NCBI GenBank assembly: GCA_043228905.1
Contig: JBHGNT010000018.1
Coordinates: forward strand, 6,448,001 to 6,512,000
From: Azolla caroliniana
Lineage: Eukaryota; Polypodiophyta
Direction of reading: 5' to 3'
Length of the DNA stretch: 64,000 bases
In this document: piece by piece, positions 23,437-35,068 of the stretch
Numbering within the stretch: position 1 is the first letter of the stretch
Layout: each line of letters opens with the position of its first letter
The notes under the pieces: model-generated
The model's input: the letters and a program-made list of their open reading frames with translations, nothing else
Database searches by the model: none
Told to the model about the DNA's origin: nothing
Translations under genes and position numbers: made by a program

Positions 23437-24930
23437 ATGCCTTCCCAGTTTACAGAAGGATTAGTTTATCTTATCCCTAAATCAAACGATCCTTCACTTG
23501 ACATCAAGAAATGGCGACCGATTACACTACTAAATACAGTGTATAAAATTTTAGCTAAAGCAATTAGTATACGACTTAGTACCATAATACCTACAGTTAT
23601 ACATTTGACTCAAACAAGATTCATTCAAGAAAGAAGTATTTTGGATAATGTTTACACATTTTGGGAATCTGTGGCCTTGGCAGCCAAATCTAATCAAAAG
23701 TTAGTTGTTGTTATGCTTGATTTTGAGAAAGCCTATGATCGTGTTGACTGGGAATTTTTACAAGGAGTATTGACTCGCTTTGGGTTCTCAAAAGAATGGA
23801 TAAGAGGTATTTCCTCATTATATAATGCTGCACAAAGCCGAATCTTGTTGACTGGAGATTATGGTCGTTTGTTTTACATTTCTCGATCAGTTCGTCGGGG
23901 CTGTCCATTGGCTCCCTTCCTGTTTCTGTTTTTTGTTGAGGCAATGATTTCCTTTTTGAATGTTGTTGATATTGGTATATGCGGACTATGCATTCCACTC
24001 TCACATATAGAAGTAAGGGATGCTGAATTTGCAGATGACACTGCCCTATACTTGAAAGGTGATTTGGAAAATTTGCAAAAAATAGAAGTGGCCATATCCA
24101 CATTCTGTAAGGCTTCAGGTGCTTTGGTTAATTGGAACAAGTCCTTTGCATTTTGGGTGGGAGATGTTAATCCTCCGTTATGGAATCCACATCCGCAATT
24201 TCGGTGGATACCATTAGGTTTCCCAGTTCAGTACCTAGGATGTACTATAGGTATTGATCTTTCGATGGAAAATCAAGTGGCTCCCCTTCTATTGTCACTG
24301 AGGTTAAAATTGTTATTATGGAGTTCAACCAAGTTGTCTTTTACTGGTCGGATTGTAGTTGACAATCAGGTTTTATTAGCTTCAACATGGTATGTTTTGT
24401 CATGTTGGATATCCTCCAAGTCATGTATTCTGAAAATACGTAGATTGATTCATAATTTTCTATGGTTCGGCAAATCGGAAGGCAATGCTCGGTCTAAAGT
24501 AAAATGGGATATTATTACGTTACCTCGCTCTAAAGGGGGACTATGTATTATTGATCTAGTAGATCAATCAAGAGCATTATTAAGTAAGTTTCTCATTAGA
24601 GGATTTATGCCGGGGAAAGAGATATGGAAAGTACTATTGCTTGACCGCCGTTAAGATTGCTCTCCTCGATTAGGTGCCCCTTGGTCTAAGGATGTAAATT
24701 GGATATTTAGGGAAAATTTTAGAGTACCTGCAGCTAACAAGTGGGAAGACAAGTTTATTAGAACATTATTTTCAGCATGGAAACAAGTATTACCTGGTTT
24801 GCTTCGTAATAAACCTAAACCCAAACATTATCTTGAGTACCTCAAACAAAGGATAGTTTGGAATCTGTTGTTTACAACATCAGATGGTTTAGTGTTGGGT
24901 TCTAACGTTCATGGGAAGAACAAAAAGAAA
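23437..24930 (+). pseudogene. LINE ORF2: reverse transcriptase domain
   Basis: RT motifs: YLIPKSNDP...WRPITLLNTVYKI, TRFIQERSILDN, VVMLDFEKAYDRVDW (motif A Asp), RRGCPLAPFLF (motif B), AEFADDTALYL (motif C, Asp-Asp kept). The frame ends at a TAA at 24654 but continues in phase to 24936. The catalytic residues are present, but the frame is out of phase with the endonuclease and has stops. Confidence 0.85.
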
Positions 24931-24941
24931 TCCTAGGTAGT

Positions 24942-26107
24942 ATGCATGGTGGACAAATAATGTATCAACAAATTCAAGATGCTATGAGTAGATTCCCCAT
25001 TCCACCCAACAACTCTAACCACAGATGGGTTGGGGTTTATTCAAGATTGGAAGTACTCTTGGCTGTTAAGGGATGTTCAGATGATAAGATCTACCTATCT
25101 TTTGAGGTGGATGAAGCAAACCAATTGACACAGTCGGGGGAAATGAGGATAGATTACCCTTATGCTATTGAACACAAGATAAGAGTCATCAGATATGCTG
25201 ATCGGAAATGGTATATTGATCCAGTGATTGAGGAAATAAAGACACATTGGATGTTGTGGGTGTTGGCTACAAAACCGGTATTCAGATTAGAATGGGATCT
25301 AGTTGATTATCAGTGGACAGATCCTTTTATGGGTAACAAGTTTAATTTTTTCCAATATTCTGTACAGTTAGGAAGACATGTGCTTTTAGATATACGAGAT
25401 GTGATATGAGTTGCATTTCAATATTGGAATCAACAAGGTATTACTCCCCAATTCCTTGCAAACTTCTAGGTGGTATTATGGGCAAGAAAACGACCGCATC
25501 AAATATTGCATGTACAGTGGTTACTTGTACATCTAGCCTTGCCGGTTGGCACATGGTTGCATAGGATGGGAGTAGTTTCTACCTGTGCACAATGCCATTT
25601 ACAAATGGAAACTCAAAAACATTGCTTATGGGAATGTACTGAGTCTCAACTGATATGGCAACGTCTCCTTAGAATTTTTGCTAACTATTTCCCCCCATTG
25701 GTTTTCACTTGGGGCATGGTGGTTTGGACATCTCTTGTCCGTGATGCATTTCATTATGACACTGAATCTATGGACCATGGATTTTACACTAAACTTGGAA
25801 GTGTTCATATAGTACCATTGTTGTCATTACAGTTTATAGGAACACAAAAGGAAGTCCAACCAGTATGGGAGATATTGAGTAATACCACTATATATCACAT
25901 TTAGAAGGTTAGGTGCTCTCTTATTTTCCATCAGTTTAAAACACCACTGACTGAATTGGTTTCAAATATTTGGTTAGACATAGTTCATACTTTGAACGGA
26001 CAATGGGATGGTATTGTTGGAGATTCTGATGCTAAAATTGCTCAACGTCATGAGTTTATCACTATATGAAAAGCTACTCCGTTCATGACAGCCAACTGTG
26101 GTACTCC
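24942..26107 (+). pseudogene. LINE ORF2: C-terminal region with zf-RVT finger
   Basis: Pieces 24942-25409 and 25470-25904 are in the endonuclease phase. The second contains CAQCHLQMETQKHCLWEC, the zf-RVT Cys/His finger that follows plant LINE RTs. The last part (25905-26107) reads VSNIWLDIVHTLNGQWDG and matches 38070-38170 and the relic family at 1-306. Confidence 0.75.
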
Positions 26108-27332
26108 ATACATAGACACATGCACATACATACATATATATGTATGTATATATATATACATACATATATATACATACACACACTAACACACATAAATAAA
26201 TTACATATTACATATCATATAATCCATACATATTACACGATATACAAATTTACATACATTACATATATACATGCATGATGCATACATGCATTACATTACA
26301 CATACATACATACTTACATATATACATACATACATATATATATATTGCATATGTACATACATATTCCACATATCGCCATATATATATAGGTTATATGCGA
26401 CCATGCAAACTACAATACTTACATATATACATACATCGGATATATGAGTGCATATTACGTACATATTACAAACATACATCCATAAACGATCCATACAAAT
26501 ACATATGCACGTATATATGTATTTATTGTATGTATATATTGTGTTGTATGCACGAATACACACACATAACACATATACACATACACACATGCCATACAAA
26601 GAATACATACAATAAATCCACATGCACATGTAAAGAACATACATGCACACATGCACACACGCACACACAAGCCATACATACAATACATACAAGTTTACAA
26701 CACATTTAATACAATACAATATGTACATACAGAAACATACATGTATACACATGCAATACAATACATACATATGTACATAAATAGAAAATACACACATACA
26801 TAACACATACATACATAGACATATTATATATATACAATACGTAATACATACATTAGAACATACACGCACATGATATATATGTATAATACATTCAATATAT
26901 ACTTAAGTACATGTATAAAACATACACACCCATATAACCCATACATACACACACACATGATATATATGTATAATACATTCAATATATACTTAAGTACATG
27001 TATAAAACATACACACCCATATAACCCATACATACACACACACATGCAATACAATACATACATATGCACATACATAGAACACACACAAGCACATAACACA
27101 TACCATACACACAATACATACAATACAATATGTACATACACACACATGCCATACATACAATATATACAATGCAATTATACAATATGTACATTCATACATA
27201 CACACAACACATATATATATACACATGCACATATATACAACATAGACACACATATATACAACTATACACACACACATAACACATACATACATGTACATAC
27301 ACACATGCCATACATATAGTACATACAATAAA
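26108..27332 (-). repeat. ACAT microsatellite: LINE tail plus R1 copy D wing
   Basis: 26108-26190 is the simple-sequence 3' end of the LINE; 26211-27332 is host repeat. It shares, in inverted form, islands with 10220-11994 (for example CATATTCCACATATCGCC). A ~87-bp segment beginning GATATATATGTATAATACATT is tandemly duplicated at about 26870-27045. No gene is present; reading frames are Thr/Tyr/His-rich artefacts. Confidence 0.8.
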
Positions 27333-27751
27333 CGTGCGGAAGCGTTCGACAAACCGGCTTAGCTGGATAGCAACAAAAGATGAGAAGAAAAGTTAACACA
27401 CATAGAGAGAGTATGCGTACACAGGAGAGGGAGAGATAGAATGTAAACTGTGTTCAAAGATACTCTCTCTCTATACAATGTGCTAGACAACACTATTTAT
27501 ACAATTCCTTAAAGGATTGACAAAAGTACAATGTACTTCAATGCTCCTACGAGCGACTGACACTAACTCCCAAACATATGCCTACATATTAGGCTGGATC
27601 CATAGGCCTCTAACGGTCTACCGGTTTCAATCCGATCCGGCTCCTGGTTCCGGATATTATCCGGACACCAATCCGGTTCTCCGTTTCGTATACTGATCCG
27701 GCTCTGGCTTATTCAGTTGATCCAGATCTGGTTGAGCTTGCTCGCTCAACA
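27333..27751 (-). mobile_element. Solo or truncated copia LTR of the G/K type
   Basis: Read on the minus strand it begins TGTTGAGCGAGCAAGCTCAACC at 27751, like the LTRs of copia K (TGTTGAGAGACAAGCTCAAC) and copia G (TGTTGAGAATCAAGCTCAAC). It ends near GCTTCCGCACG at 27333, as LTR K does. No internal region adjoins. The outer ends blend into microsatellite, so no target duplication could be fixed. Confidence 0.65.
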
Positions 27752-28255
27752 ATATACATACCCACGGGCCACATGCATTGTTAGGATTTTGGTCCCTCCC
27801 GATGGGATATGAGTACCCGGCAACGGAAGACCCGGTGAGAACCGGATGATGAGTACCGGGCAATGGAAGACCCGGTGAGAACCGGATGATGAGTACCCGA
27901 CAAGGAAGACCCGGTGAGAACCTCTACCGATTTCAATCCAATCCGGCTCTTGGTTCCGGATATTATCCGGACACCGATCCGGTTATCCGTCCGGATACCG
28001 ATCCGGTTCTCCGTCTGGATACCGATCCGGTTCTCCGTCCGGATACCGATCCGGCTCTGGCTTATTCAGCTGATCCAGATCTGGTTGAGCTTGCTCGCTC
28101 AACAATATACATACCCACGGGCCACATGCATTGTTAGGATTTTGGTCCCTCCGGATGGGATATGAGTACCTGGCAACGGAAGACCCGATGAGAACCAGAT
28201 GATGAGTACCCGATAAGGAAGACCCGGTGAGAACCGAATGACGCAGGCCCGGTGA
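27617..28255 (+). repeat. 306-bp tandem duplication across the left end of copia F
   Basis: The segment 27617-27922 (part of the minus-strand LTR, ~25 bp of host sequence, and the first ~140 bp of LTR F) is repeated at 27923-28255. In the second copy a CCGGATACCGATCCGGTTCT unit is expanded to about four. The LTR F start TGTTAGGATTTTGG therefore occurs at 27779 and 28132. Confidence 0.85.
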
Positions 28256-28441
28256 GAACCTCTCACCGGATGAAGGGACATATATGTAAATATGTTTTTG
28301 TTAGCCCTTGTGGCTATATTAGTAAATAGCTCGAAAGCCATATTAGTATAAATATGACCTAGGGCAAACAGAGATATAGTTTTTTTCGTTGTCATCATCA
28401 TTGTATAGAGTTATGGTGTGTAACTACTATACAGAGACAGG

Positions 28442-28475
<34 letters not shown>

Positions 28476-29057
28476 AAGAGCGAGTCTTTGCTGTAACTGG
28501 CGCCAGGCAAATATTGTGAGTGTTGAGAATCAAGCTCAACTTGGTCTAGTGTGTGAACTCACCTTGAGAGTGAATAGACACTCCAACGGTCAAGAGTCAC
28601 CATTATGTCACCTCTTTGTATTCTAGCATTTAGTATGAGTCATAGAGTCATATTCTATGACACATAACTTATGAGCTTTCACATTCCCCATTCTCCATGA
28701 GTCTTGTAGTTAATGAAGAGAGAGGGTGACTATATAAAGCACCCTCCTCCCACCTTGTATTGTTGTTGAGTCTTTGTCCTTTGTTAATACAATCTACCTT
28801 GTGTATACTTTGTGTCTTACTTCTCTCTCTCTCTCATACATACACAGTTCACACCTATTCCGCTACACAAGAATCATACCCAATTCTTTACATGGTATCA
28901 GAGCGATTTGGTAGCTTGATCTAGCCCACTCGCCTCATCGTGATCGTGTGTTGTGCTCCACGCCGACGACCAAGAACCGGCTCATCGTTATCGTAGCTTC
29001 GCTACATAGCTCGCATTCGAAGATAGAAGAAGAAGAACAAGAACAAAAATCGACATA

Positions 29058-30737
29058 ATGAATACTCAAATGGGGAGCGCCATCCCTACAGAGAAGTTGG
29101 ATCGAAACAACTTCGCATCTTGGGAGTACAAGATGCACCAATACCTTGTCGGACAAGGCTATTGGAGCTACATCAAAGGAGCACATGAAGACCGACCCGC
29201 CGAAGCGGCTCCTGGATACGCGACATGGGAGCAAGCTGCAAGCCGCGTGATGTATTGCTTGGTGACATGTGTTCACGATCACATGCTCGGCTACATTCGC
29301 GAAGCCAAGACGCCAAAGGAGGCATGGGAAAATCTAAGAAAGATTTTCACAGCGAACACAACTGCAAGAAGGCTTCAACTTCGCCAAGAGTTGAACAACA
29401 TTCAACAAAGGGACATGTCCATCATGACATACACCTCGAAGATCAAGGAGCTTTGCGATTCGCTCGGCTCAATAAGCGTAAATATCGATGATGATGAGAT
29501 GGTTCAAATATGCCTCGGCGGCCTCGCACCACGGTTCGGCGCGACGCGAACCGCCGTTCTAGCATGGGAGAAACCTCCCTCCTTCTTCGAGCTCCAATCA
29601 ATGCTATTGGTCGAAGAAAACCACGTGTGTACAAGGAGCAATGAGTCGGAAGGCCACATGCTCTACACGCACTCGAACGGAGGAAGAGGATGCGGACGGT
29701 TGAGAGGCCGATTCGGCCAAGGACAAGGCGGACGAGGTCGGAACTACGATAACAACTCCCAATTACGGCCGCAAAACGGAAGCCAACGAGGAACCTTCGC
29801 AAGAAGGGGGAGCTTCCACTCTGGCCCGAGCCCTCAAAACGCAACCGAATGTGGATATTGCGGAAAGCTCGGCTACCACGAAGAAGAGTGCCGAAAGAAG
29901 ATGCGTGAATCGGCTTCCAGAAGCCGACAACTCATGAATTACGCACACAATTCCGACTACGAAGAGTATAGCGGAATGTACGGGAACAACTCCGACTACG
30001 AAGATCGTGGCAGAATGTATGCACGCAACTCCGACTGTGGCGGAATGTTCATGATGAAACATAGAGCAAACTCTATGTCGGCCTCTACCTCAACTCGTGC
30101 CCTCAATCCGGAGGACGTATGGTTTGTTGACTCCGGAGCCTCAAACCATATGACATCCCACAAAGAATGGTTTGTTGAACTTCGAGAGCCAAACCGACCT
30201 GGCTATGTTGAAACCAGAGATGACACTACGCACCCGATTCGGCACATCGGCAATGTTCTGTTCGGCGAAAGAGGTAAGCAAACATACATTAAAAATGTCT
30301 TGCATGTTCCCACCATCACGAAGAACTTAGTCTCAGTCGGCCAAATGATTGAGCAAGGGATGCAAGTACGATTCGACCAAGAAGGGTGCTTCATCGAAAA
30401 AGAAGGCCGAATCATCGCACGCGGAAGAAGAGAGGGCCGGATGTTCATTCTCGATTCACACGAGATGAAATCTGCCATGTTTGCAGAAAGCACAAAAGCC
30501 AACTCCGACATAGAGCTATGGCACAAGCGAATCGGCCACATCAATCTCAACAAACTCAAAGCAATGAAATCGAAAGGAGTAGTCATCGGACTCCCGACAT
30601 TCAAAGAGAAGGAGATTGAAGGTGTATGCGAAGCGTGCCAATTCAGCAAGCAACACCGACACCCATTCCTGAAAGAGTGGAACGTGAGCAAAGGTCTACT
30701 TGACGTAGTCCATTCCGACGTATGGGGACCAGCGTAG
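29058..30737 (+). CDS. Copia G gag, protease and pre-integrase (5' part of polyprotein)
   Basis: A 559-codon open frame starting 165 bp after the primer site. Order: gag/UBN2-type domain (KLDRNNFASWEYKMHQYL to about residue 200), a Gly/Arg-rich stretch, the zinc knuckle CGYCGKLGYHEEEC near residue 266, the aspartic protease motif VDSGASNHM near residue 357, and the pre-integrase HHCC region with LWHKRIGHIN and CEACQFSKQHR. It ends at a TAG right after VHSDVWGPA, the first integrase motif. Three tandem NSDYE-type repeats (YAHNSDYEEYSGMY, YGNNSDYEDRGRMY, YARNSDCGGMF) lie after the knuckle. The closest relative in the window is copia K. Confidence 0.85.
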   Translation: MNTQMGSAIPTEKLDRNNFASWEYKMHQYLVGQGYWSYIKGAHEDRPAEAAPGYATWEQAASRVMYCLVTCVHDHMLGYIREAKTPKEAWENLRKIFTANTTARRLQLRQELNNIQQRDMSIMTYTSKIKELCDSLGSISVNIDDDEMVQICLGGLAPRFGATRTAVLAWEKPPSFFELQSMLLVEENHVCTRSNESEGHMLYTHSNGGRGCGRLRGRFGQGQGGRGRNYDNNSQLRPQNGSQRGTFARRGSFHSGPSPQNATECGYCGKLGYHEEECRKKMRESASRSRQLMNYAHNSDYEEYSGMYGNNSDYEDRGRMYARNSDCGGMFMMKHRANSMSASTSTRALNPEDVWFVDSGASNHMTSHKEWFVELREPNRPGYVETRDDTTHPIRHIGNVLFGERGKQTYIKNVLHVPTITKNLVSVGQMIEQGMQVRFDQEGCFIEKEGRIIARGRREGRMFILDSHEMKSAMFAESTKANSDIELWHKRIGHINLNKLKAMKSKGVVIGLPTFKEKEIEGVCEACQFSKQHRHPFLKEWNVSKGLLDVVHSDVWGPA

Positions 30738-31441
30738 ACGGCTACATTCGGCGGATGCTCTTCATCGATGACTTCTCCAGGCACACTTGGATCTACCCGA
30801 TGCGGCAAAAGAGCGAAGTGTTCGGACACTTCCAAACATTCAAGAATGAAGTCGAGAAAGCCATGGGCCGACATGTACGATGCCTTTGATCGGATGGCGG
30901 CAAGGAGTACTTCTCGGACGATTTCACGACGTATCTCCGAAAGGAAGGAATTCAGCGAGAATTCACTTGCCGACACACTTCGCAACAAAACGGAGTAGCT
31001 GAGCGCAAAAATCGGCACATGCTGGAAGTAGCGTGGGCCATGATGAACAAGAAGCATATGCCCAAGTCATATTGGGCCGAAGCTGCAAATATGGCCGTCT
31101 ACCTAATGAATCGATGCACAACATCCGGCGTGCACGAGGTCACTCCGCACGAAAAGTACTTCGGAAAGAAGCCGGACTTATCGCACACCCGGATATTCGG
31201 TGTGATAACGTACGTGCACATCCCCAAAGAGAAGCGTCAAAAGCTTGACCGGATGTCGCAGAATTGTATCCTTGTAGGATACTCACTGGAGCAAAAGGGG
31301 TACAAGTGCTACAACCCTTCAACTCGAAAATCTCGAGTATGTCGAGACGTCATTTTTGACGAGTCTGCATCCTGGTATGCACTAGAGACAACTCCGCATC
31401 CGACTCCGCTCGACCCAGAATCCGCCGAACAAGAGATATAG
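30738..31441 (+). pseudogene. Copia G integrase
   Basis: The sequence continues with FIDDFSRHTWIYPM, SDGGKEYFSDDF and CRHTSQQNGVAERKNRHMLE, i.e. the D,D(35)E integrase core, then YWAEAANMAVYLMNR and the C-terminal LVGYSLEQKGYKCYNP. It is broken by the TAG at 30735, a TGA at about 30888 (in the CGA-derived codon before SDGG) and frame changes. The part from 31019 is open for 140 codons. Confidence 0.8.
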
Positions 31442-33269
31442 GATGAAGATCGCCTTATGCGCATGTTCGAAGAAAGTCCGATCACGACCCGACTGAGCGG
31501 ACCACAAGAGCCTTTGAGCGATCAAAGCCCTCATCTCTGCAAATGAAAAGCTTCGCCGATCCACCCGTGAAAAGAACCTCGTAAGCCGATTCGGCTACAA
31601 CGATTATATGGCATACCATTAAGCCTTTATGATGAAGGTAGTGACAGTAAGGGAGCCGGTAACCTTTTCCGAAGCCGCGAAGGACCCGCGATGGATCGAA
31701 GCAATGAACGAGGAGATGCAGGCACTATGAAAGAACGAGACGTGGGATCTCATTCCCACCTCACCACACAAAAAGGCGATCGGATGCAGATGGATTTACA
31801 AAGTGAAGTACAACGCCGACGCGGAAGACAATCCGTTTCGATCACTACTTCGGCTCCGATCAAATAATCTCGATCCGATTTGATTTCCGATACGACTCCC
31901 CAGGTTCCATCAACCGCTACAAAGCGTGACTCATAGAGAAAGGCTACGCACAAACGCACGGAGTTGACTAAGAGGAGACCTTTGCCCCGGTGGCAAAGAT
32001 GACGACGGTACGAACTGTACTTGCGCTTGCCGCGGCGAAAGGGTGGCACCTCCATCAAATGGACGTCAAGAACGCCTTTCTCCAAGGAGAATTAGAAGAG
32101 GAAGGTGTACATGATCTAACCACCCGACTTCAACTTGAGCACCCATTTGAAGTTGTTTGCCGACTCAAGAAGTCACTCCACAGCCTCAAGCAAGCACCGC
32201 GTGCTTGGCATTCGAAGATAACACAATATCTTCATCAAATTGGCTTCCGTATGTCAAAATCGGACAACTCCATCTACATACGAAGTGATTTCGCAAGTCC
32301 GATCGTCATCATCTTATATGTGGATGACCTAGTCATTGGAGGTGAGCATCTCGTCGAAATCAATAATGTCAAATCCCTCCTTTCCGACAAGTTCGAGATG
32401 ACGGACATGAAGGAACTCTGGGCGGAATCATGATTTCTCAACGGCACTACATCCTTAACTTGTTATACAAGTTCAGTATGGCTAAGTGCAAATCCGTGAC
32501 AACCCTGCTCAATCGTAATCTCAAACTAGATGCGAACTCCGGCACCAAAGCGTGTGAGCCGACTCAGTATCGGCAACTCATCGGGAGTCTCATGTACCTC
32601 ACGATTACTCGACCTGATCTTAGTTATCCGGTCGGTCTCCTTAGTCAATTCATGCAAACACCGCGTGAGACTCACTTGGATTGTGCTAAGCGAGTTCTAC
32701 GATACGTGAACGACACAATGGATTGCGGCATCCTCTACAAGTCGGCAATGCCAATACGCCTCGAGGGGTACACAGACGCCGATTCGGCCTGCTACAAAGC
32801 CGATAGAAGATCAACCTCCGGATTTGTTTTCTCCCTCGGCAACGGAGCAATATCTTGGAGTAGCAAGAAGAAGCCTACCATCGCTCTTTCGAGTACGGAG
32901 GCGGAATATAGGGGCGCAGCTGTAGTTGCGTGTGAAGCCGTATGGCTCAAGAGGATTTTGAAGGATCTGGGCGTACCCATCAAGGATCCGACTTCCCTTT
33001 ATTGCGACAAAATGAGCAATATCTATCTGGCTCGGAACCCGGTGTTCCACGCGCGGACAAAGCACATCGAAGTGCACTATCACCTCATCCGAGAGTGCGT
33101 TCTAGTTGGCGATGTCGACCTACAACACATTTGCACAAATCTTCAAACGCCCGACATCTTCACTAAAGCCTTACGAGCCGACAAGCTGTGGCAATTCATG
33201 ACCGATCTCGGATTGACGATCCTTGACCTGCCAACCTTGAGGGGGAGTACTGAAGACATTACGCAATAA
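31442..33269 (+). pseudogene. Copia G reverse transcriptase and RNase H
   Basis: RT begins near 31640 (EAKDPRWIEAMNEEMQAL, then CRWIYKVKYNADAED). After a ~85-bp foreign insert (31823-31905) it resumes with AQTHGVD, FAPVAKMTTVRTVLALAAA, MDVKNAFLQGELE and LYVDDLVIGG (catalytic YVDD kept). A short deletion near 32425 shifts frame. RNase H follows in an open 279-codon stretch (32430-33269) with GYTDADSA, SSTEAEYRGA and HARTKHIEVHYH. Stops at 31440, 31620 and in the insert make it non-functional. Confidence 0.85.
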
Positions 33270-34221
33270 CACGTGGATTCCGCAAACCACGCACATTACC
33301 GAATAACGTGTGGATTCCGCAAGCCGCGCACACTATGCAAGAATGCGTGGATTACGCAATCACGCAACGAAGCCGCGAAGAGCTGATCTACCGCGCAAAG
33401 CCGCGAAGAAAGACGCAAGCCGAAGCACAAACTTCGCAACTACGCACAACGCAAGCTGGAGCACGGATTCCGCAACTCCGCATAAATGCGAGTCAACGCG
33501 GACTCCGGAACGCGAGTTGAAGTGGATTTCGGATACCGTCTGAAACCGAGCCGACTTGAGCTTGAGGGGGCATGTTGAGAATCAAGCTCAACTTGGTCTA
33601 GTGTGTGAACTCACCTTGAGAGTGAATAGACACTCCAATGGTCAAGAGTCACCATTATGTCACCTCTTTGTATTCTAGCATTTAGTATGAGTCATAGAAT
33701 CATATTCTATGACACATAACTTATGAGCTTTCACATTCCCCATGCTCCATGAGTCTTGTAGTTAATGAAGAGAGAGGGTGACTATATAAAGCACTCTCCT
33801 CCCACCTTGTATTGTTGTTGAGTCTTTGTCCTTTGTTAATACAATCTACCTTGTGTATACTCTGTGTCTTACTTCTCTCTCTCTCTCATACATACACAGT
33901 TCACACCTATTCCGCTACACAAGAATCATACCCGATTCTTTACAGTGAGCAAGAGGTTGTTGCCTCTGTGTTGACTTGTTGTATTCCTCTCGACATAGTG
34001 ATAGTTGGAGGTTTGTGGACTCCGGTGGTTTTTCCCATTTAGGGTTTTCCACGTAAACATACTGTGTACCCTCTCTCATATTGTTTGTGTGTATGTGTAT
34101 TCACCTCCATTCCCATTCTCGGTGTTCGTTTCGAAACGACACGATCTGAGAATCGGTTGTGGCCGCGTAATATTCTGCTTATTTCGCGTCAATCTAGTAT
34201 TAGAGCAAAACGACACGGAAA

Positions 34222-34448
34222 ATGGAAGATTCGTTGGGAGGCATGTTCAAGAGAGAAGGAAAACAATTATCCCTAGCAAGAGTCAAGTCGAGCTTGCTAG
34301 ATGAGGAGGCACGTCGGAAAGACAAGGATACGAGCTCCAACTTCAAAGCGCTCCTTACCGAATCGAACGCGGAAGACCAAGGAACTAGAGTCCCCAGAAC
34401 CGGGAAAAGTTGGGGACATGGTCATAGTCAAGGGGAAGGCCCACTTGC
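34222..34448 (+). pseudogene. Copia F gag remnant, up to the solo LTR
   Basis: Starts ATG 30 bp after the degenerate primer site. MEDSLGGMFKREGKQLSLAR joins the beginning of gag directly to a late gag segment (ARVKSSLLDEEARRKDKD), so most of gag is deleted. It stops at the solo LTR. The zinc knuckle resumes at 35064, with CFYS in place of the expected CxxC and Tyr in place of the His, so the knuckle is also mutated. Confidence 0.7.
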
Positions 34449-35063
34449 TGTTGGGAGATAGGTCCCTCCGGATGGGAAGGGTGAGAACCGGATGAGGAGT
34501 ACCCAGCTACGGAGAACCAGATGGTGCAGACTCGGTGAGAACCGGATGAGGAGTACCCGGCTACGGAGAGCTGGATGGTGCAGACCCGGTGAGGAATGCT
34601 CACCGGATGAAGAGACATATTCGTAAATATGTTTCTGAGAGTCCATCGAGGCTATATTTGTAAATAGCCGGAAAGTCATATTAGTATAAATATGACTTAG
34701 GGCAAACTTTTAGAAAACAGTAATTGTCATTCTTGTTGGTGTAAGAAAAGAGAGAGTGCGTAACTGTGTACAGAGAGAGAGAGAGAACGAGGTCGTTGCC
34801 TCTGTTGTAACCGCCGCCTGTGGTGAAGATCGTGAGCACGAGGTTGTCGCCTCCGTGAACTCACTGTTGTACATTCTAACATAGTGTTAGTTTGTAGCCT
34901 GTGGGCTATCGTGGTTTTTCCCTTAGTTTGGGTTTTCCACGTTAAACATCCTGTGTACATTTTCCTCTCCTTTGTGTCGTGTGCTTTATTTCCGTTTTCT
35001 GTGTATGATTCTAAGCTCGGTTGTGGCCGAGCGTTGCGTAAAGGGAGCGTGCAGTTCTCGTCA
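34449..35063 (+). mobile_element. Solo LTR of an F-related copia inside F gag
   Basis: 615 bp starting TGTTGGGAGATAGGTCCCTCC and ending GTTCTCGTCA, flanked by the 5-bp repeat CTTGC (34444-34448, 35064-35068). It aligns with LTR F along its whole length but is clearly diverged, so it is a separate subfamily. It probably arose by LTR-LTR recombination after an insertion. Confidence 0.88.
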
Positions 35064-35068
35064 CTTGC

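Larger units (their letters stand above)
20226..26190 (+). mobile_element. L1-like LINE, near full length, inside R1 copy D
   Basis: A perfect 20-bp target-site duplication (20206-20225 and 26191-26210) brackets 5965 bp that contain ORF1 and a broken ORF2 in the order expected for an L1-type plant LINE. The 3' end is odd: the last coding-like sequence (about 26107) passes directly into ~80 bp of TACATA microsatellite, where the sister fragment at 38070-38330 continues with 3' UTR and an A-rich tail. Confidence 0.85.
28521..33944 (+). mobile_element. Copia G inserted in the left LTR of copia F
   Basis: Two 372-bp LTRs (28521-28892 and 33573-33944) differ at only a few positions. The direct repeat GTGAG flanks the element (28516-28520, 33945-33949). 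The interrupted LTR F sequence continues perfectly across it when compared with 37600-37640. The primer site TGGTATCAGAGC is at 28893-28904 and the polypurine tract GAGCTTGAGGGGG ends at 33570. Gag-pol is complete in layout but broken. Confidence 0.92.

Noticed and set aside
26066-27352. Frames up to 192 residues in the ACAT block
   Set aside because: Simple-sequence artefacts in both strands, as above.
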